A stretch of 64,000 nucleotides of DNA from Aequorivita marisscotiae. GTDB taxonomy: Bacteria; Bacteroidota; Bacteroidia; Flavobacteriales; Flavobacteriaceae. The DNA lies in assembly GCF_029814825.1 (NCBI RefSeq), contig NZ_CP122379.1, positions 1,612,001 to 1,676,000 of the forward strand, given 5' to 3'. The stretch's first letter is position 1, and every line of letters begins with the position of its first letter. Made by a program: the position numbers and the translations under genes. This document shows, piece after piece, positions 16,239 through 25,866 of this stretch. The notes beneath the pieces are model-generated. The model was given only the letters and a program-made list of their open reading frames with translations. It did not search any database and was not told where the DNA came from.

Positions 16239-17210
16239 ATGAATAAATATAAGGAAACTTTCGGAGTTGACATCAGTAAGAATGTCTTTGATGTATTCGG
16301 TAGTACCAGTGGCCACAACCAGTTCAATAATGATGAAAAAGGATTTAAATCTTTTTTGAAGATACTTTCTAATAATTCAATTGTAGCTATGGAAGCAACG
16401 GGTTACTATCATTATAGGCTTGCACAGTTTCTTTACAAAAACAATGTGGCGGTGTCTGTTGTAAATCCTTTATCTGTAAAACGTTTTATACAGATGAAGC
16501 TTGCCAAGGTAAAGACCGACAAGAGTGATGCAAAAGCCATTTGCGAGTATTCCCTCGCCAATGACGTTCCACTTTACAATGCCTTTACAGATGTACAGGC
16601 CGAGTGCTTGCAACTGTTTCGTTTGATGGACAGTTACCTTAAAAAACGTACCGCTACTAAAAATAAAATGCACGGTGAGGAAACCTTGGGCATCCCGTCA
16701 AAGTTCGTGTATCGTTCATTAAAGCGCGATAAAAAACACTTGGACAAAGAGCTTGCTGGAATAGAAGAACGCCTGCTTGAATTGGTGAGGCAAGAGCAGC
16801 AACACCAGCTAACGCTTTTGCAGACTGTTCCTGGCATTGGAGCCAAGACAGCTTTGTTTTTAATTGTGGTAACCGATGGCTTTTCCAAATTTGAAACGGG
16901 GGCGCAGCTTTGCAGTTATGTGGGCATCACACCTACCACTAGGGAATCTGGAAGTAGTGTACGTGGTCGTAGCAGAATTAGTAAGGTTGGCAATAAGAAA
17001 CTCCGCAATCTATTATTTCTATGCGCCTTCAATGCCTGTAAGTACAACAGGGCGTGCCAAGCGCTTTATCAGCGCATCGTAAATAAAGGGAAGAGTAAAA
17101 AGCTCGCGCTTATTGCGGTTGCTAATAAACTTTTGAAACAGTGTTTTGCTATCGCAAAATCAGGCCTACCATATGATGCCGATTTTGTTTCAGTACTTGC
17201 AGAAAAATAA
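16239..17210 (+). CDS. IS110-family transposase (DEDD recombinase), copy 1
   Basis: 323 aa from ATG 16239. The frame is open to a GTG at 16170, but that part lies in the RNA leader and adds an implausible tail. The N-terminal RuvC-like DEDD domain has FGVDISKNVFDVF (D), VAMEATGYYHY (E) and KTDKSDAKAICEY (D, D). The C-terminal Tnp_20 domain has LLQTVPGIGAKTALFLI and the serine region RESGSSVRGRSRISKVG. IS110 enzymes join a circular donor to a target guided by their bridge RNA. Translation is opposite to the cassette genes. Confidence 0.94.
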   Translation: MNKYKETFGVDISKNVFDVFGSTSGHNQFNNDEKGFKSFLKILSNNSIVAMEATGYYHYRLAQFLYKNNVAVSVVNPLSVKRFIQMKLAKVKTDKSDAKAICEYSLANDVPLYNAFTDVQAECLQLFRLMDSYLKKRTATKNKMHGEETLGIPSKFVYRSLKRDKKHLDKELAGIEERLLELVRQEQQHQLTLLQTVPGIGAKTALFLIVVTDGFSKFETGAQLCSYVGITPTTRESGSSVRGRSRISKVGNKKLRNLLFLCAFNACKYNRACQALYQRIVNKGKSKKLALIAVANKLLKQCFAIAKSGLPYDADFVSVLAEK

Positions 17211-17328
17211 CCAAAATCTAAATAAAAAAACAGCTTATAGATCCATCTTTCAATCTGTAAGCCTAGAATAATAATGTCAAAAATTAATGAAGAAATATGT
17301 TGTTTTTTACCTCAGTTCTTTGTTGTGG

Positions 17329-17847
17329 TTAGTTTTTTTCCGATTCTATTGTTTCATTTAAAAAGCTCAAAACTTCCTTAAAGTAACTTTCTAAATTTTC
17401 GTGTTCTTCTTCTCCAGGATGCCAATTTGCAAATTTCCAGTATTTCCACTTTTCATTTGTTGAATTCGGCGGAATTAGAAGAAAGTACTGTTCTTGATTT
17501 ATTCCTCCAACTATAATACTTTTTTCAAGCTGTATTCCGATATTTTCAATTCCGTTTAAACTATAAGTTTCTATTATAAAACTGTCAATGTTTTTCAGAA
17601 AGTCAATTTTATTAATCGGCTCAAAAGTCGGTTCGATATCGTTTGGTGCAGAAAATCCGTTTGTGATTGACATAAACTGTTTAAAGTCAGTCGGAAAATC
17701 AATTCCGAGTCTTTTTTCGGTCAGTTGTATTTCGTTTTCAGATGCTGGTTTAGTTCCTAACCATTTATTTTCAGTCTGCTCTTGAGTAAACTCAAAATCA
17801 GCTAATTCAATCGCTTTCTCTGATATTTGTTTTAGTAGACTGTTCAT
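17329..17847 (-). CDS. SMI1/KNR4 (SUKH) family protein (cassette 11)
   Basis: 172 aa with the SUKH-1 pattern: ASENEIQLTEKRLGIDFPTDFKQFMSITNGFSA (residues 36-68), and later KYWKFANWHPGEEEHENLESYFKEVLSFL. SUKH proteins often act as immunity proteins against polymorphic toxins. No toxin is encoded beside it, so it could protect against neighbours' toxins as an orphan immunity gene (inference). IS copy 1 lies directly downstream, 8 bp after the stop. Confidence 0.85.
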   Translation of the reverse strand: MNSLLKQISEKAIELADFEFTQEQTENKWLGTKPASENEIQLTEKRLGIDFPTDFKQFMSITNGFSAPNDIEPTFEPINKIDFLKNIDSFIIETYSLNGIENIGIQLEKSIIVGGINQEQYFLLIPPNSTNEKWKYWKFANWHPGEEEHENLESYFKEVLSFLNETIESEKN

Positions 17848-17859
17848 TTTTCAAATTAA

Positions 17860-17990
17860 CCACAACGTTTGGGCTATGGTTTGTTGCGGAAAATGTCCGA
17901 AGGACTTTTCCGCAGTAGACGAAAGATAGCAAAGCTGCGGGAATTTTCGGCAGAAAATTCCGCCGCAATGAACTATAGCCGTTGTTACCC
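17860..17990 (-). repeat. attC of cassette 12
   Basis: Site between CCACAAC and GTTACCC. Arms GGGCTATGGTTTGTTGCGG and CCGCAATGAACTATAGCC pair. Inner hairpins GGAAAATGTCC/GGACTTTTCC and GAATTTTC/GAAAATTC are present. Identical to attC of cassette 36. Confidence 0.84.
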
Positions 17991-18003
17991 AACGTTTTTT
18001 TAT

Positions 18004-18465
18004 TCAGCTTTGTTGGATTATCAGTCCGATTAAAATCAGAGTAAAGTCAGTCAATAAAGCTCTTTTTATGGTTATCTTTTTATTTATTAGTTTAAATCCT
18101 ATTACAATTCCAACAATCGCAAATATGGAATTCATTATCAAAATCCAATTTGGAATATAAAAAGTCGGATTAAATTCCGTGAAATGATACCTGTACAGAA
18201 GGTCAAGACTAAACCAAGTCCAGAATAAATTTAGAGTTATTATTATCAGGCCAATTATTTTCCTTTGTTTTAGAAATATCAGACAAGAAATAATTGTCAA
18301 AAATAGAATTCCAATTGTTCCATAATATATTAATCCTATCCACAATTTGATGTCGTGAAATCCCTCCGCAAATTCGTTAATGAAAAATTCGGATGAGAAA
18401 AATAAGAGTAAAGTCAAAAGTATAAATACAGCTAAATGAATTACTATAATTTTCTTCGTATTCAT
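18004..18465 (-). CDS. Four-helix membrane protein of unknown function (cassette 12)
   Basis: About 153 aa starting at MNTKKIIVIHLAVF. Four hydrophobic helices (about 5-25, 38-60, 68-90, 103-125 of the mature frame) separated by short loops. Family not recognised. The same cassette, attC included, recurs at 36208-36827 with an identical protein. The only charged features are short KQRKI and NKKITIKR turns. Confidence 0.65.
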   Translation of the reverse strand: MNTKKIIVIHLAVFILLTLLLFFSSEFFINEFAEGFHDIKLWIGLIYYGTIGILFLTIISCLIFLKQRKIIGLIIITLNLFWTWFSLDLLYRYHFTEFNPTFYIPNWILIMNSIFAIVGIVIGFKLINKKITIKRALLTDFTLILIGLIIQQS

Positions 18466-18485
18466 TCTGTTCAAATGTTGGGTAA

Positions 18486-18878
18486 CGGTTTTGTATAACG
18501 CACGATGCGTGATGCACTGACTAAATTACATAAAAAATACCTTATTTCCCGCCCGGGCGATTTTTCCGATAAGGAAAAATTGAGCATTGGGCGTTATGCG
18601 TTGTTACCTGTTTTTGCGACACACAACAGTGGCACGATCGGATTATCCGCAATCAAGTCGGCGTTATATTCCGCGCAGTTTGTCAAAAATCGATTCGATT
18701 CGGTTTGAGTGGGCAAATCTGTCAAAATTGTTCGGTTCCGAATTAAGTCCGCATTTTGGGTTTTTCCGCTTTCGAGCAAAAAGTCAGCCGTCAATTTATC
18801 CGCTTGAATTTTTCCGAATAGACGACTTTTTTAGTCAGATTATTTGTCTGGATATTTCGTCGGAGCAATTACAGGTAA
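18486..18878 (-). mobile_element. R cassette 13
   Basis: A 393-bp copy with an intact 66-codon minus frame (18594-18794, ILTDLPT variant). It has GGATATTTC rather than GGAAATTTC at its inner end. Confidence 0.88.
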
Positions 18879-19319
18879 CGGTCTTGTATAACGCACGATG
18901 CGTGATGCACTGACTAAATTACATAAAAAATACCTTATTTCCCGCCCGGGCGATTTTTCCGATAAGGAAAAATTGAGCATTGGGCGTTATGCATTGTTAT
19001 GTTTAGTGCCGACGCATAACAGTGGCACGTCCGAGTCAGAAATCCAAGTCAAAATTTACAGTTTCAGTTTATGATTTTTGTCGAAATTTATTTTTTCCGC
19101 CAAACAAGTCCGATTAAAATTTTGTGCAATAATTCCGAAACTCAATTTTGTGTTTAAATAACCGATTGGTACTGTCCGATGCAAGTCCGCTGCATTTTAT
19201 TCAGCTTGTTTTTTTGTCAATTGGGCTGCGTTAATTTCCAGTCATAATTCGCAAATACGCCCAAATTAAATGCCTCCGAATTAATTCGCAAGAATTCAAT
19301 TCGGAGGCATTGAACATAA
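18879..19319 (-). mobile_element. S cassette 14 (second non-coding cassette family)
   Basis: 441 bp. Its attC is the R-type attC, but the body differs apart from AACAGTGGCACG near the attC. The body starts TTATGTTCAATGCC on the minus strand and ends AACATAAC. A 13-bp perfect hairpin (ATGCCTCCGAATT 19270-19282 with AATTCGGAGGCAT 19298-19310) lies at its 5' end. No credible gene seen. A second copy is at 20610-21050. Confidence 0.85.
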
Positions 19320-19447
19320 CGGTCTCGTATAACCGTCAGTTACGGCTTAAAGTTAAACAATCTTTCAGCAGAGACCGACGGTAGCAATTCCGCGTGGATT
19401 CGGACGTAGTCGAATCCGCCGTAATTGCGGTTATACATTGTTGGCAA
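19314..19447 (-). repeat. attC of cassette 15
   Basis: Site between CATAAC and GTTGGCA. Arms GTATAACCGTCAGTTACGGC and GCCGTAATTGCGGTTATAC pair. The inner hairpin GGATTCGGACGTAGTCGAATCC is shared with attC 38 and 39. Confidence 0.84.
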
Positions 19448-19799
19448 CTGGCTTTTTATTTATCAGTTTTATAGTCCAAATCAGATTGGTGATTCCAATA
19501 CCTATAATTCCAAAAGTCGCAATGAATTGAATTGGTGATTCTTTTCCGATTGCGAGTAATGTCAAAATCAGAAGAGGAATAAATCCAATTCCAATTTTCA
19601 GAGTCAAATTCCGCACCTTTTGTTCAATCAATCGTAATAAAATTCCGTTCACGATTGCCAAAATTAAAGCAGGTACGAAATACAGCATTATCAAAAAGAA
19701 AATTTCTCCATATGGGTGATTTTCATATAGAAGAGGCGCAATAAAAATTCCGATAATGCAGAATAGAAATCCAATTATGATATTAGTTTGTCGTTCCAT
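19431..19799 (-). CDS. Four-helix membrane protein of unknown function (cassette 15)
   Basis: About 122 aa from ATG 19797-19799 (MERQTNIIIGFLFCII); the longer frame begins inside the next attC. It has four hydrophobic segments, with FIAPLLYENHPYGEIFFLIMLYF between the first two. The last codons PVANNV and the stop TAA are encoded by the attC. Family not recognised. Confidence 0.66.
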   Translation of the reverse strand: MERQTNIIIGFLFCIIGIFIAPLLYENHPYGEIFFLIMLYFVPALILAIVNGILLRLIEQKVRNLTLKIGIGFIPLLILTLLAIGKESPIQFIATFGIIGIGITNLIWTIKLINKKPVANNV

Positions 19800-19823
19800 T
19801 TCGGTTTTTTCAGCTTGTTGCCA

Positions 19824-20217
19824 ACGGTTTTGTATAACGCACGATGCGTGATGCACAGACTAAATTACATAAAAAATACCTTATTTCCCGCCCGGGCGAT
19901 TTTTCCGATAAGGAAAAATTGAGCATTGGGCGTTATGCGTTGTTACCTGTTTTTGCGACACACAACAGTGGCACGATCGGCTTTTCCGCAATCAAGTCGG
20001 CGTAATATTCCGCGCAGTTTGTCAAAAATCGATTCGAGTCCGTTTAAGTGGGCAAATCCGTTAAAATTGTTCGGTTCCGAATTAAGTCCGCATTTTGGAT
20101 TTTTCCGCTTTCGAGCAAAAAGTCAGCCGTCAATTTATCCGCTTGAATTTTTCCGAATAGACGACTTTTTTAGTCAGATTATTTGTCTGGAAATTTCGTC
20201 GGAGCAATTACAGGTAA
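19824..20217 (-). mobile_element. R cassette 16
   Basis: This 394-bp copy carries GTTTAAGTGG, which puts a TAA into the 66-codon minus frame. R cassettes 22, 24 and 45 share the same change. Confidence 0.88.
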
Positions 20218-20609
20218 CGGTTTTGTATAACGCACGATGCGTGATGCACTGACTAAATTACATAAAAAATACCTTATTTCCCGCCCGGGCGATTTTTCCG
20301 ATAAGGAAAAATTGAGCATTGGGCGTTATGCGTTGTTACCTGTTTTTGCGACACACAACAGTGGCACGATCGGATTATCCGCAATCAAGTCGGCGTTATA
20401 TTCCGCGCAGTTTGTCAAAAATCGATTCGATTCGGTTTGAGTGGGCAAATCTGTCAAAATTGTTCGGTTCCGAATTAAGTCCGCGTTTTGGGTTTTTCCG
20501 CTTTCGAGCAAAAAGTCAGCCGTCAAACTTCTGCTTGAATTTTTCCGAATAGACGACTTTTTTAGTCAGATTATTTGTCTGGAAATTTCATCGGAGCAAT
20601 TACAGGTAA
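20218..20609 (-). mobile_element. R cassette 17
   Basis: A 392-bp copy, frame intact (20326-20526). It has CAAACTTCTGC at the promoter-side tail and ATTTCATCGG at the inner end. It stands in tandem with R cassette 16. Confidence 0.88.
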
Positions 20610-21050
20610 CGGTCTTGTATAACGCACGATGCGTAATGCAAAGACTAAATTACATAAAAAATACCTTATTTCCCGCCCGGGCGATTTTTCCGATAAGGAA
20701 AAATTGAGCATTGGGCGTTATGCATTGTTATGTTTAGTGCCGACGCATAACAGTGGCACGTCCGAGTCAGAAATCCAAGTCAAAATTTACAGTTTCAGTT
20801 TATGATTTTTGTCGAAATTTATTTTTTCCGCCAAACAAGTCCGATTAAAATTTTGTGCAATAATTCCGAAACTCAATTTTGTGTTTAAATAACCGATTGG
20901 TACTGTCCGATGCAAGTCCGCTGCATTTTATTCAGCTTGTTTTTTTGTCAATTGGGCTGCGTTAATTTCCAGTCATAATTCGCAAATACGCCCAAATTAA
21001 ATGCCTCCGAATTAATTCGCAAGAATTCAATTCGGAGGCATTGAACATAA
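20610..21050 (-). mobile_element. S cassette 18
   Basis: 441 bp. The body appears identical to S cassette 14, including the 13-bp hairpin at 21001-21041. The attC differs slightly (CGTAATGCAAAG). Confidence 0.85.
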
Positions 21051-21178
21051 CGTTTTTGTGTATGATTAGTGGCGTGTTCCACGCACCTAATTTAGCAAAT
21101 AAAAACCGAATAGAAAATCCGCGAGGATTTTCGTAAGTAGGCGAGAACTAGCCATTAATTATACACGTTGTTGCCCAC
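21045..21178 (-). repeat. attC of cassette 19
   Basis: Site between CATAAC and GTTGCCCAC. Arms TGTGTATGATTAGTGGCG and GCCATTAATTATACACG pair. Hairpin GAAAATCC-GCGA-GGATTTTC at 21113-21132. Confidence 0.84.
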
Positions 21179-21185
21179 AGTACTT

Positions 21186-21941
21186 TTAGTTTTTCCAATT
21201 TTGAATTCGGTCAAGATATAAATAACTTTCCACGAATTTTTTATGTTCCGAACTCGTCATTTTCTCCAATAAATTCAATGCTGAAATATAACTTGCTAAA
21301 TTTCCATTTGACGAACTGAATTTTCCGTCCTCAACGAAAGTTACCAAACTATCATTCTGTACTTTTAAATTCGGATAGTCTTTTTGTAATTGTTCTCCAC
21401 CACCAATCCAAGTGACGATTTTATGTCCATCTGCAATTCCAGATTTTCCGATTAATTGAGCTCCAGCACAATTACTCACAACATATTCAGTTTCTTTATT
21501 TTTCTCTTTTATGAAGTTTACTATTTTTTCGTTGTGAACTTGTGCGTACATATCATAAGCACTCGGCACAAAAAGAGCTGTTAATTTTGGGCAATTTTCA
21601 AACGTAAAGTCAGGCAAAATTTTTATTCCTTCTTCGGTTGTGATTGGTTTTTCAGTTTCTGCAATCGTGATTACATTAAAGATTTGTTTTCCGCTTTCGG
21701 TTGGTTTTGCGAAAACATCAGAAGTAGCAATTACTTCGCTTTGTAAAACTCCGTTATACATCAAAAGTCCGATTGTTGGCAATTCCGATTTGAATGGTTT
21801 TAAGTGTTTTGTCAGAGTATCCGATTCAATTTCCTTTTGATTTAGGTTCTCTTTATCGAGATTATTTTTCGATTTTTCAGAGTTGCAACTTATCAAAATA
21901 GTTGTGAAAATCATTATTGTTAAAACTCTAAATTTTGTCAT
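21186..21941 (-). CDS. DJ-1/PfpI family lipoprotein (cassette 19)
   Basis: 251 aa from ATG 21939-21941; the longer frame starts in the next attC. Lipoprotein signal TIMIFTTILISC is followed by a charged linker. The DJ-1/PfpI domain has TIGLLMYNGVLQSEVIATSDVF, LTALFVPSAYDMYA, and the nucleophile elbow YVVSNCAGAQLIGKSG with the reactive cysteine, then IVTWIGGGEQLQKDYP. Such proteins include glyoxalase-like and amidase-like enzymes; the activity here is unknown. An enzyme with an outer-membrane or periplasmic anchor is unusual cassette cargo. Confidence 0.84.
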   Translation of the reverse strand: MTKFRVLTIMIFTTILISCNSEKSKNNLDKENLNQKEIESDTLTKHLKPFKSELPTIGLLMYNGVLQSEVIATSDVFAKPTESGKQIFNVITIAETEKPITTEEGIKILPDFTFENCPKLTALFVPSAYDMYAQVHNEKIVNFIKEKNKETEYVVSNCAGAQLIGKSGIADGHKIVTWIGGGEQLQKDYPNLKVQNDSLVTFVEDGKFSSSNGNLASYISALNLLEKMTSSEHKKFVESYLYLDRIQNWKN

Positions 21942-21971
21942 TTCGTTCTGTTTTTCTCGTATTGTGGGCAA

Positions 21972-22364
21972 CGGTTTTGTATAACGCACGATGCGTGATG
22001 CACAGACTAAATTACATAAAAAATACCTTATTTCCCGCCCGGGCGATTTTTCCGATAAGGAAAAATTGAGCATTGGGCGTTATGCGTTGTTACCTGTTTT
22101 TGCGACACACAACAGTGGCACGATCGGATTATCCGCAATCAAGTCGGCGTTATATTCCGCGCAGTTTGTCAAAAATCGATTCGATTCCGTTTGAGTGGGC
22201 AAATCCCTCAAAATTGTTCGGTTCCGAATTAAGTCCGCATTTTGGGTTTTTCCGCTTTCGAGCAAAAAGTCAGCCGTCAATTTATCCGCTTGAATTTTTC
22301 CGAATAGACGACTTTTTTAGTCAGATTATTTGTCTGGAAATTTCGTCGGAGCAATTACAGGTAA
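21972..22364 (-). mobile_element. R cassette 20
   Basis: A 393-bp copy, first of a tandem of three. The 66-codon frame is intact (22080-22280). Confidence 0.88.
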
Positions 22365-22757
22365 CGGTCTTGTATAACGCACGATGCGTAATGCAAAGAC
22401 TAAATTACATAAAAAATACCTTATTTCCCGCCCGGGCGATTTTTCCGATAAGGAAAAATTGAGCATTGGGCGTTATGCGTTGTTACCTGTTTTTGCGACA
22501 CACAACAGTGGCACGATCGGATTATCCGCAATCAAGTCGGCGTTATATTCCGCGCAGTTTGTCAAAAATCGATTCGATTCCGTTTGAGTGGGCAAATCCC
22601 TCAAAATTGTTCGGTTCCGAATTAAGTCCGCATTTTGGGTTTTTCCGCTTTCGAGCAAAAAGTCAGCCGTCAATTCATCCGCTTGAATTTTTCTGAATAG
22701 ACGTCTTTTTTAGTCAGATTATTTGTCTGGAAATTTCGTCGGAGCAATTACAGGTAA
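22365..22757 (-). mobile_element. R cassette 21
   Basis: A 393-bp copy with the attC variant GATGCGTAATGCAAAG. Frame intact (22473-22673). The body ends with TTCATCCGC, as in R cassette 1. Confidence 0.88.
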
Positions 22758-23150
22758 CGGTTTTGTATAACGCACGATGCGTGATGCACAGACTAAATTA
22801 CATAAAAAATACCTTATTTCCCGCCCGGGCGATTTTTCCGATAAGGAAAAATTGAGCATTGGGCGTTATGCGTTGTTACCTGTTTTTGCGACACACAACA
22901 GTGGCACGATCGGATTATCCGCAATCAAGTCGGCGTTATATTCCGCGCAGTTTGTCAAAAATCGATTCGAGTCCGTTTAAGTGGGCAAATCCGTTAAAAT
23001 TGTTCGGTTCCGAATTAAGTCCGCATTTTGGATTTTTCCGCTTTCGAGCAAAAAGTCAGCCGTCAATTTATCCGCTTGAATTTTTCCGAATAGACGACTT
23101 TTTTAGTCAGATTATTTGTCTGGATATTTCGTCGGAGCAATTACAGGTAA
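22758..23150 (-). mobile_element. R cassette 22
   Basis: A 393-bp copy with the TAA-bearing GTTTAAGTGG variant (66-codon frame broken). Third of the tandem; IS copy 2 interrupts the next attC. Confidence 0.88.
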
Positions 23151-23267
23151 CGGTTTTGTGTATGATTAGTGGCGTGTTTAAGCACCTAATTTAGTAAATA
23201 AAAACCGAATAGAAAATCCGCGAGGATTTTCGTAAGTAGGCTAGAACTAGCCATTAATTATACACGT
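23145..23267 (-). repeat. attC of cassette 23, split by IS copy 2
   Basis: Arms TGTGTATGATTAGTGGCG and GCCATTAATTATACACGT belong to the same subfamily as attC 19. The remaining TGTTGTGC is at 24570-24577 beyond the IS. Confidence 0.83.
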
Positions 23268-23321
23268 CTTAAGTTTGATTTTCACTAAATAAGTTAATTT
23301 TAAGTATTAATCAGAAAGAAC

Positions 23322-23461
23322 AAAAGAGCGGAGTAAGGTTACTATATACGGTGAAGCTTTAGACTTCGACAACATTGATAATCCCCGCTCTTTTACTACT
23401 TAAATCACGTTCAGTTCTGTGAGGCCTAGACCTCGTTTTCAAGTTGTTGTGACCCAAGTAG
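23322..23461 (+). ncRNA. Candidate bridge RNA of IS copy 2
   Basis: Same two-loop leader at the equivalent offset: AAAAGAGCGG stem at 23322-23331 and CTACTT/AAGTAG stem ending at 23461. No difference from copy 1 was seen. Confidence 0.7.
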
Positions 23462-23487
23462 CTGGTTCTTTCATAAAATCAGTTCCT

Positions 23488-24459
23488 ATGAATAAATATA
23501 AGGAAACTTTCGGAGTTGACATCAGTAAGAATGTCTTTGATGTATTCGGTAGTACCAGTGGCCACAACCAGTTCAATAATGATGAAAAAGGATTTAAATC
23601 TTTTTTGAAGATACTTTCTAATAATTCAATTGTAGCTATGGAAGCAACGGGTTACTATCATTATAGGCTTGCACAGTTTCTTTACAAAAACAATGTGGCG
23701 GTGTCTGTTGTAAATCCTTTATCTGTAAAACGTTTTATACAGATGAAGCTTGCCAAGGTAAAGACCGACAAGAGTGATGCAAAAGCCATTTGCGAGTATT
23801 CCCTCGCCAATGACGTTCCACTTTACAATGCCTTTACAGATGTACAGGCCGAGTGCTTGCAACTGTTTCGTTTGATGGACAGTTACCTTAAAAAACGTAC
23901 CGCTACTAAAAATAAAATGCACGGTGAGGAAACCTTGGGCATCCCGTCAAAGTTCGTGTATCGTTCATTAAAGCGCGATAAAAAACACTTGGACAAAGAG
24001 CTTGCTGGAATAGAAGAACGCCTGCTTGAATTGGTGAGGCAAGAGCAGCAACACCAGCTAACGCTTTTGCAGACTGTTCCTGGCATTGGAGCCAAGACAG
24101 CTTTGTTTTTAATTGTGGTAACCGATGGCTTTTCCAAATTTGAAACGGGGGCGCAGCTTTGCAGTTATGTGGGCATCACACCTACCACTAGGGAATCTGG
24201 AAGTAGTGTACGTGGTCGTAGCAGAATTAGTAAGGTTGGCAATAAGAAACTCCGCAATCTATTATTTCTATGCGCCTTCAATGCCTGTAAGTACAACAGG
24301 GCGTGCCAAGCGCTTTATCAGCGCATCGTAAATAAAGGGAAGAGTAAAAAGCTCGCGCTTATTGCGGTTGCTAATAAACTTTTGAAACAGTGTTTTGCTA
24401 TCGCAAAATCAGGCCTACCATATGATGCCGATTTTGTTTCAGTACTTGCAGAAAAATAA
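23488..24459 (+). CDS. IS110-family transposase, copy 2
   Basis: 323 aa, identical to the copy at 16239-17210 with the same ATG choice. All four DEDD residues and the C-terminal serine region are present, so the copy appears active. Confidence 0.94.
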   Translation: MNKYKETFGVDISKNVFDVFGSTSGHNQFNNDEKGFKSFLKILSNNSIVAMEATGYYHYRLAQFLYKNNVAVSVVNPLSVKRFIQMKLAKVKTDKSDAKAICEYSLANDVPLYNAFTDVQAECLQLFRLMDSYLKKRTATKNKMHGEETLGIPSKFVYRSLKRDKKHLDKELAGIEERLLELVRQEQQHQLTLLQTVPGIGAKTALFLIVVTDGFSKFETGAQLCSYVGITPTTRESGSSVRGRSRISKVGNKKLRNLLFLCAFNACKYNRACQALYQRIVNKGKSKKLALIAVANKLLKQCFAIAKSGLPYDADFVSVLAEK

Positions 24460-24582
24460 CCAAAATCTAAATAAAAAAACAGCTTATAGATCCATCTTTC
24501 AATCTGTAAGCCTAGAATAATAATGTCAAAAATTAATGAAGAAATATGTTGTTTTTTACCTCAGTTCTTTGTTGTGCTTTCG

Positions 24583-25314
24583 TTATTTTCTGGTTTCTTC
24601 TAAAATTTCACTGATTAATTTATCCGTTTCTGCATAAACATTTTCCAAAAATTGCGAATAAAGTACTTTCTCATCAACTTGATTTTCAAATTTTAAATCA
24701 TTAAAGAAACTAATATTGTTAAAATCCAAATCAGACTTTTTAATTGATATTCGATTATGGTTTACATTCCTCAATGAACCATAATTTTTGATGTAATCAA
24801 CAATATCCTGCGAACTTTTTTCCATACGTCTATTCCATTCATTTACATTTTCAGATTGTCGTTCATATTCAAAAAGTAGTTCCTTTATCTTATTATTTTT
24901 AATTAATGACAATTTACCTGTGCTTTTGAGTTCGTTTAAGACAAAATTAGTCGGTTTCCAAGTTGGCCAAAAAAGTGAGGTTTCTATCAAGCTATCAATA
25001 TTTGTACGGTTCAGTTCACTTTCTGATTTCCCCATCATTGAGAGTATTTTTAAACCTCCACGTTTTGTCCATTTCAATCCACCTAATGCTATATTTAGAG
25101 CTTTTTGATTAGATTCAAATTCCTGAATCAAGTTTTGGTTTATTTTGTTCAATTCCAAATTTGATTTTCGAACTTCATTTAAATTGTTGACCTGCAAAGC
25201 AATCAAAATCCCGATAACAACAAGGATAATCTCTCCGACGGCATAAATCAGATACTTACTGAATTTGTTATCAGAAAGTAGTCTTTGCCTAATTTTTCTA
25301 AAGAATTTTATCAT
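24583..25314 (-). CDS. DUF6090 family membrane protein (cassette 23)
   Basis: 243 aa. The N-terminus matches the DUF6090 pattern: MIKFFRKIRQRLL, then YAVGEIILVVIGILIALQVNN (one membrane helix, about residues 25-45), then a long helical, probably coiled-coil, periplasmic or cytoplasmic region. The function is unknown; the family is common in marine Flavobacteriia, often in many paralogues. It ends 13 bp from IS copy 2. Confidence 0.82.
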   Translation of the reverse strand: MIKFFRKIRQRLLSDNKFSKYLIYAVGEIILVVIGILIALQVNNLNEVRKSNLELNKINQNLIQEFESNQKALNIALGGLKWTKRGGLKILSMMGKSESELNRTNIDSLIETSLFWPTWKPTNFVLNELKSTGKLSLIKNNKIKELLFEYERQSENVNEWNRRMEKSSQDIVDYIKNYGSLRNVNHNRISIKKSDLDFNNISFFNDLKFENQVDEKVLYSQFLENVYAETDKLISEILEETRK

Positions 25315-25344
25315 TGGTTAGCGGTTTCTGATAATGAAGCACAA

Positions 25345-25738
25345 CGGTTTTGTATAACGCACGATGCGTGATGCACAGACTAAATTACATAAAAAATACC
25401 TTATTTCCCGCCCGGGCGATTTTTCCGATAAGGAAAAATTGAGCATTGGGCGTTATGCGTTGTTACCTGTTTTTGCGACACACAACAGTGGCACGATCGG
25501 ATTATCCGCAATCAAGTCGGCGTTATATTCCGCGCAGTTTGTCAAAAATCGATTCGAGTCCGTTTAAGTGGGCAAATCCGTTAAAATTGTTCGGTTCCGA
25601 ATTAAGTCCGCGTTTTGGGTTTTTCCGCTTTTGAGCAAAAAGTCAGCCGTCAATTCTTCCGCTTGAATTTTTCCGAATAGACGTCTTTTTTAGTCAGAAT
25701 TATTTGTCTGGATATTTCGTCGGAGCAATTACAGGTAA
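25345..25738 (-). mobile_element. R cassette 24
   Basis: A 394-bp copy with an extra A (CAGAATTATTTG) and the TAA-bearing variant in the 66-codon frame. Confidence 0.88.
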
Positions 25739-25866
25739 CGGTCTCGGCTATGAGTAGTTGCGTGGTTTAGCAGTTAATTTTGCAAGTACACACCAGACTG
25801 AAAATCCGCGAGGATTTTCAGAAGTAGGCGAGAACAAGCAATTACTTATAGCCATTGTTAGCCAAC
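25733..25866 (-). repeat. attC of cassette 25
   Basis: Site between GGTAAC and GTTAGCC. Arms CGGCTATGAGTAGTTGCG and GCAATTACTTATAGCC pair. Hairpin TGAAAATCC-GCGA-GGATTTTCA. Close sister of attC 9 and 34. Confidence 0.84.

Larger units (their letters stand above)
16019..17320 (+). mobile_element. IS110-family insertion sequence, copy 1
   Basis: This 1302-bp element runs from CTTAAGTTTGATTTTC to CCTCAGTTCTT, with one transposase, a structured 5' leader and no terminal inverted repeats, as in the IS110 group. Removing it restores TACACGG-TGTTGTGG, an ordinary attC end. It appears identical in sequence to the two other copies. Confidence 0.92.
23268..24569 (+). mobile_element. IS110-family insertion sequence, copy 2
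   Basis: 1302 bp. Excision would restore TACACGT-TGTTGTGC, the intact attC end. Same strand and same position within attC as the other two copies. Confidence 0.92.

Noticed and set aside
16470..17082. Antisense frames within each IS copy (67, 84 and 68 codons)
   Set aside because: Shadows of the transposase gene, repeated only because the IS is repeated.
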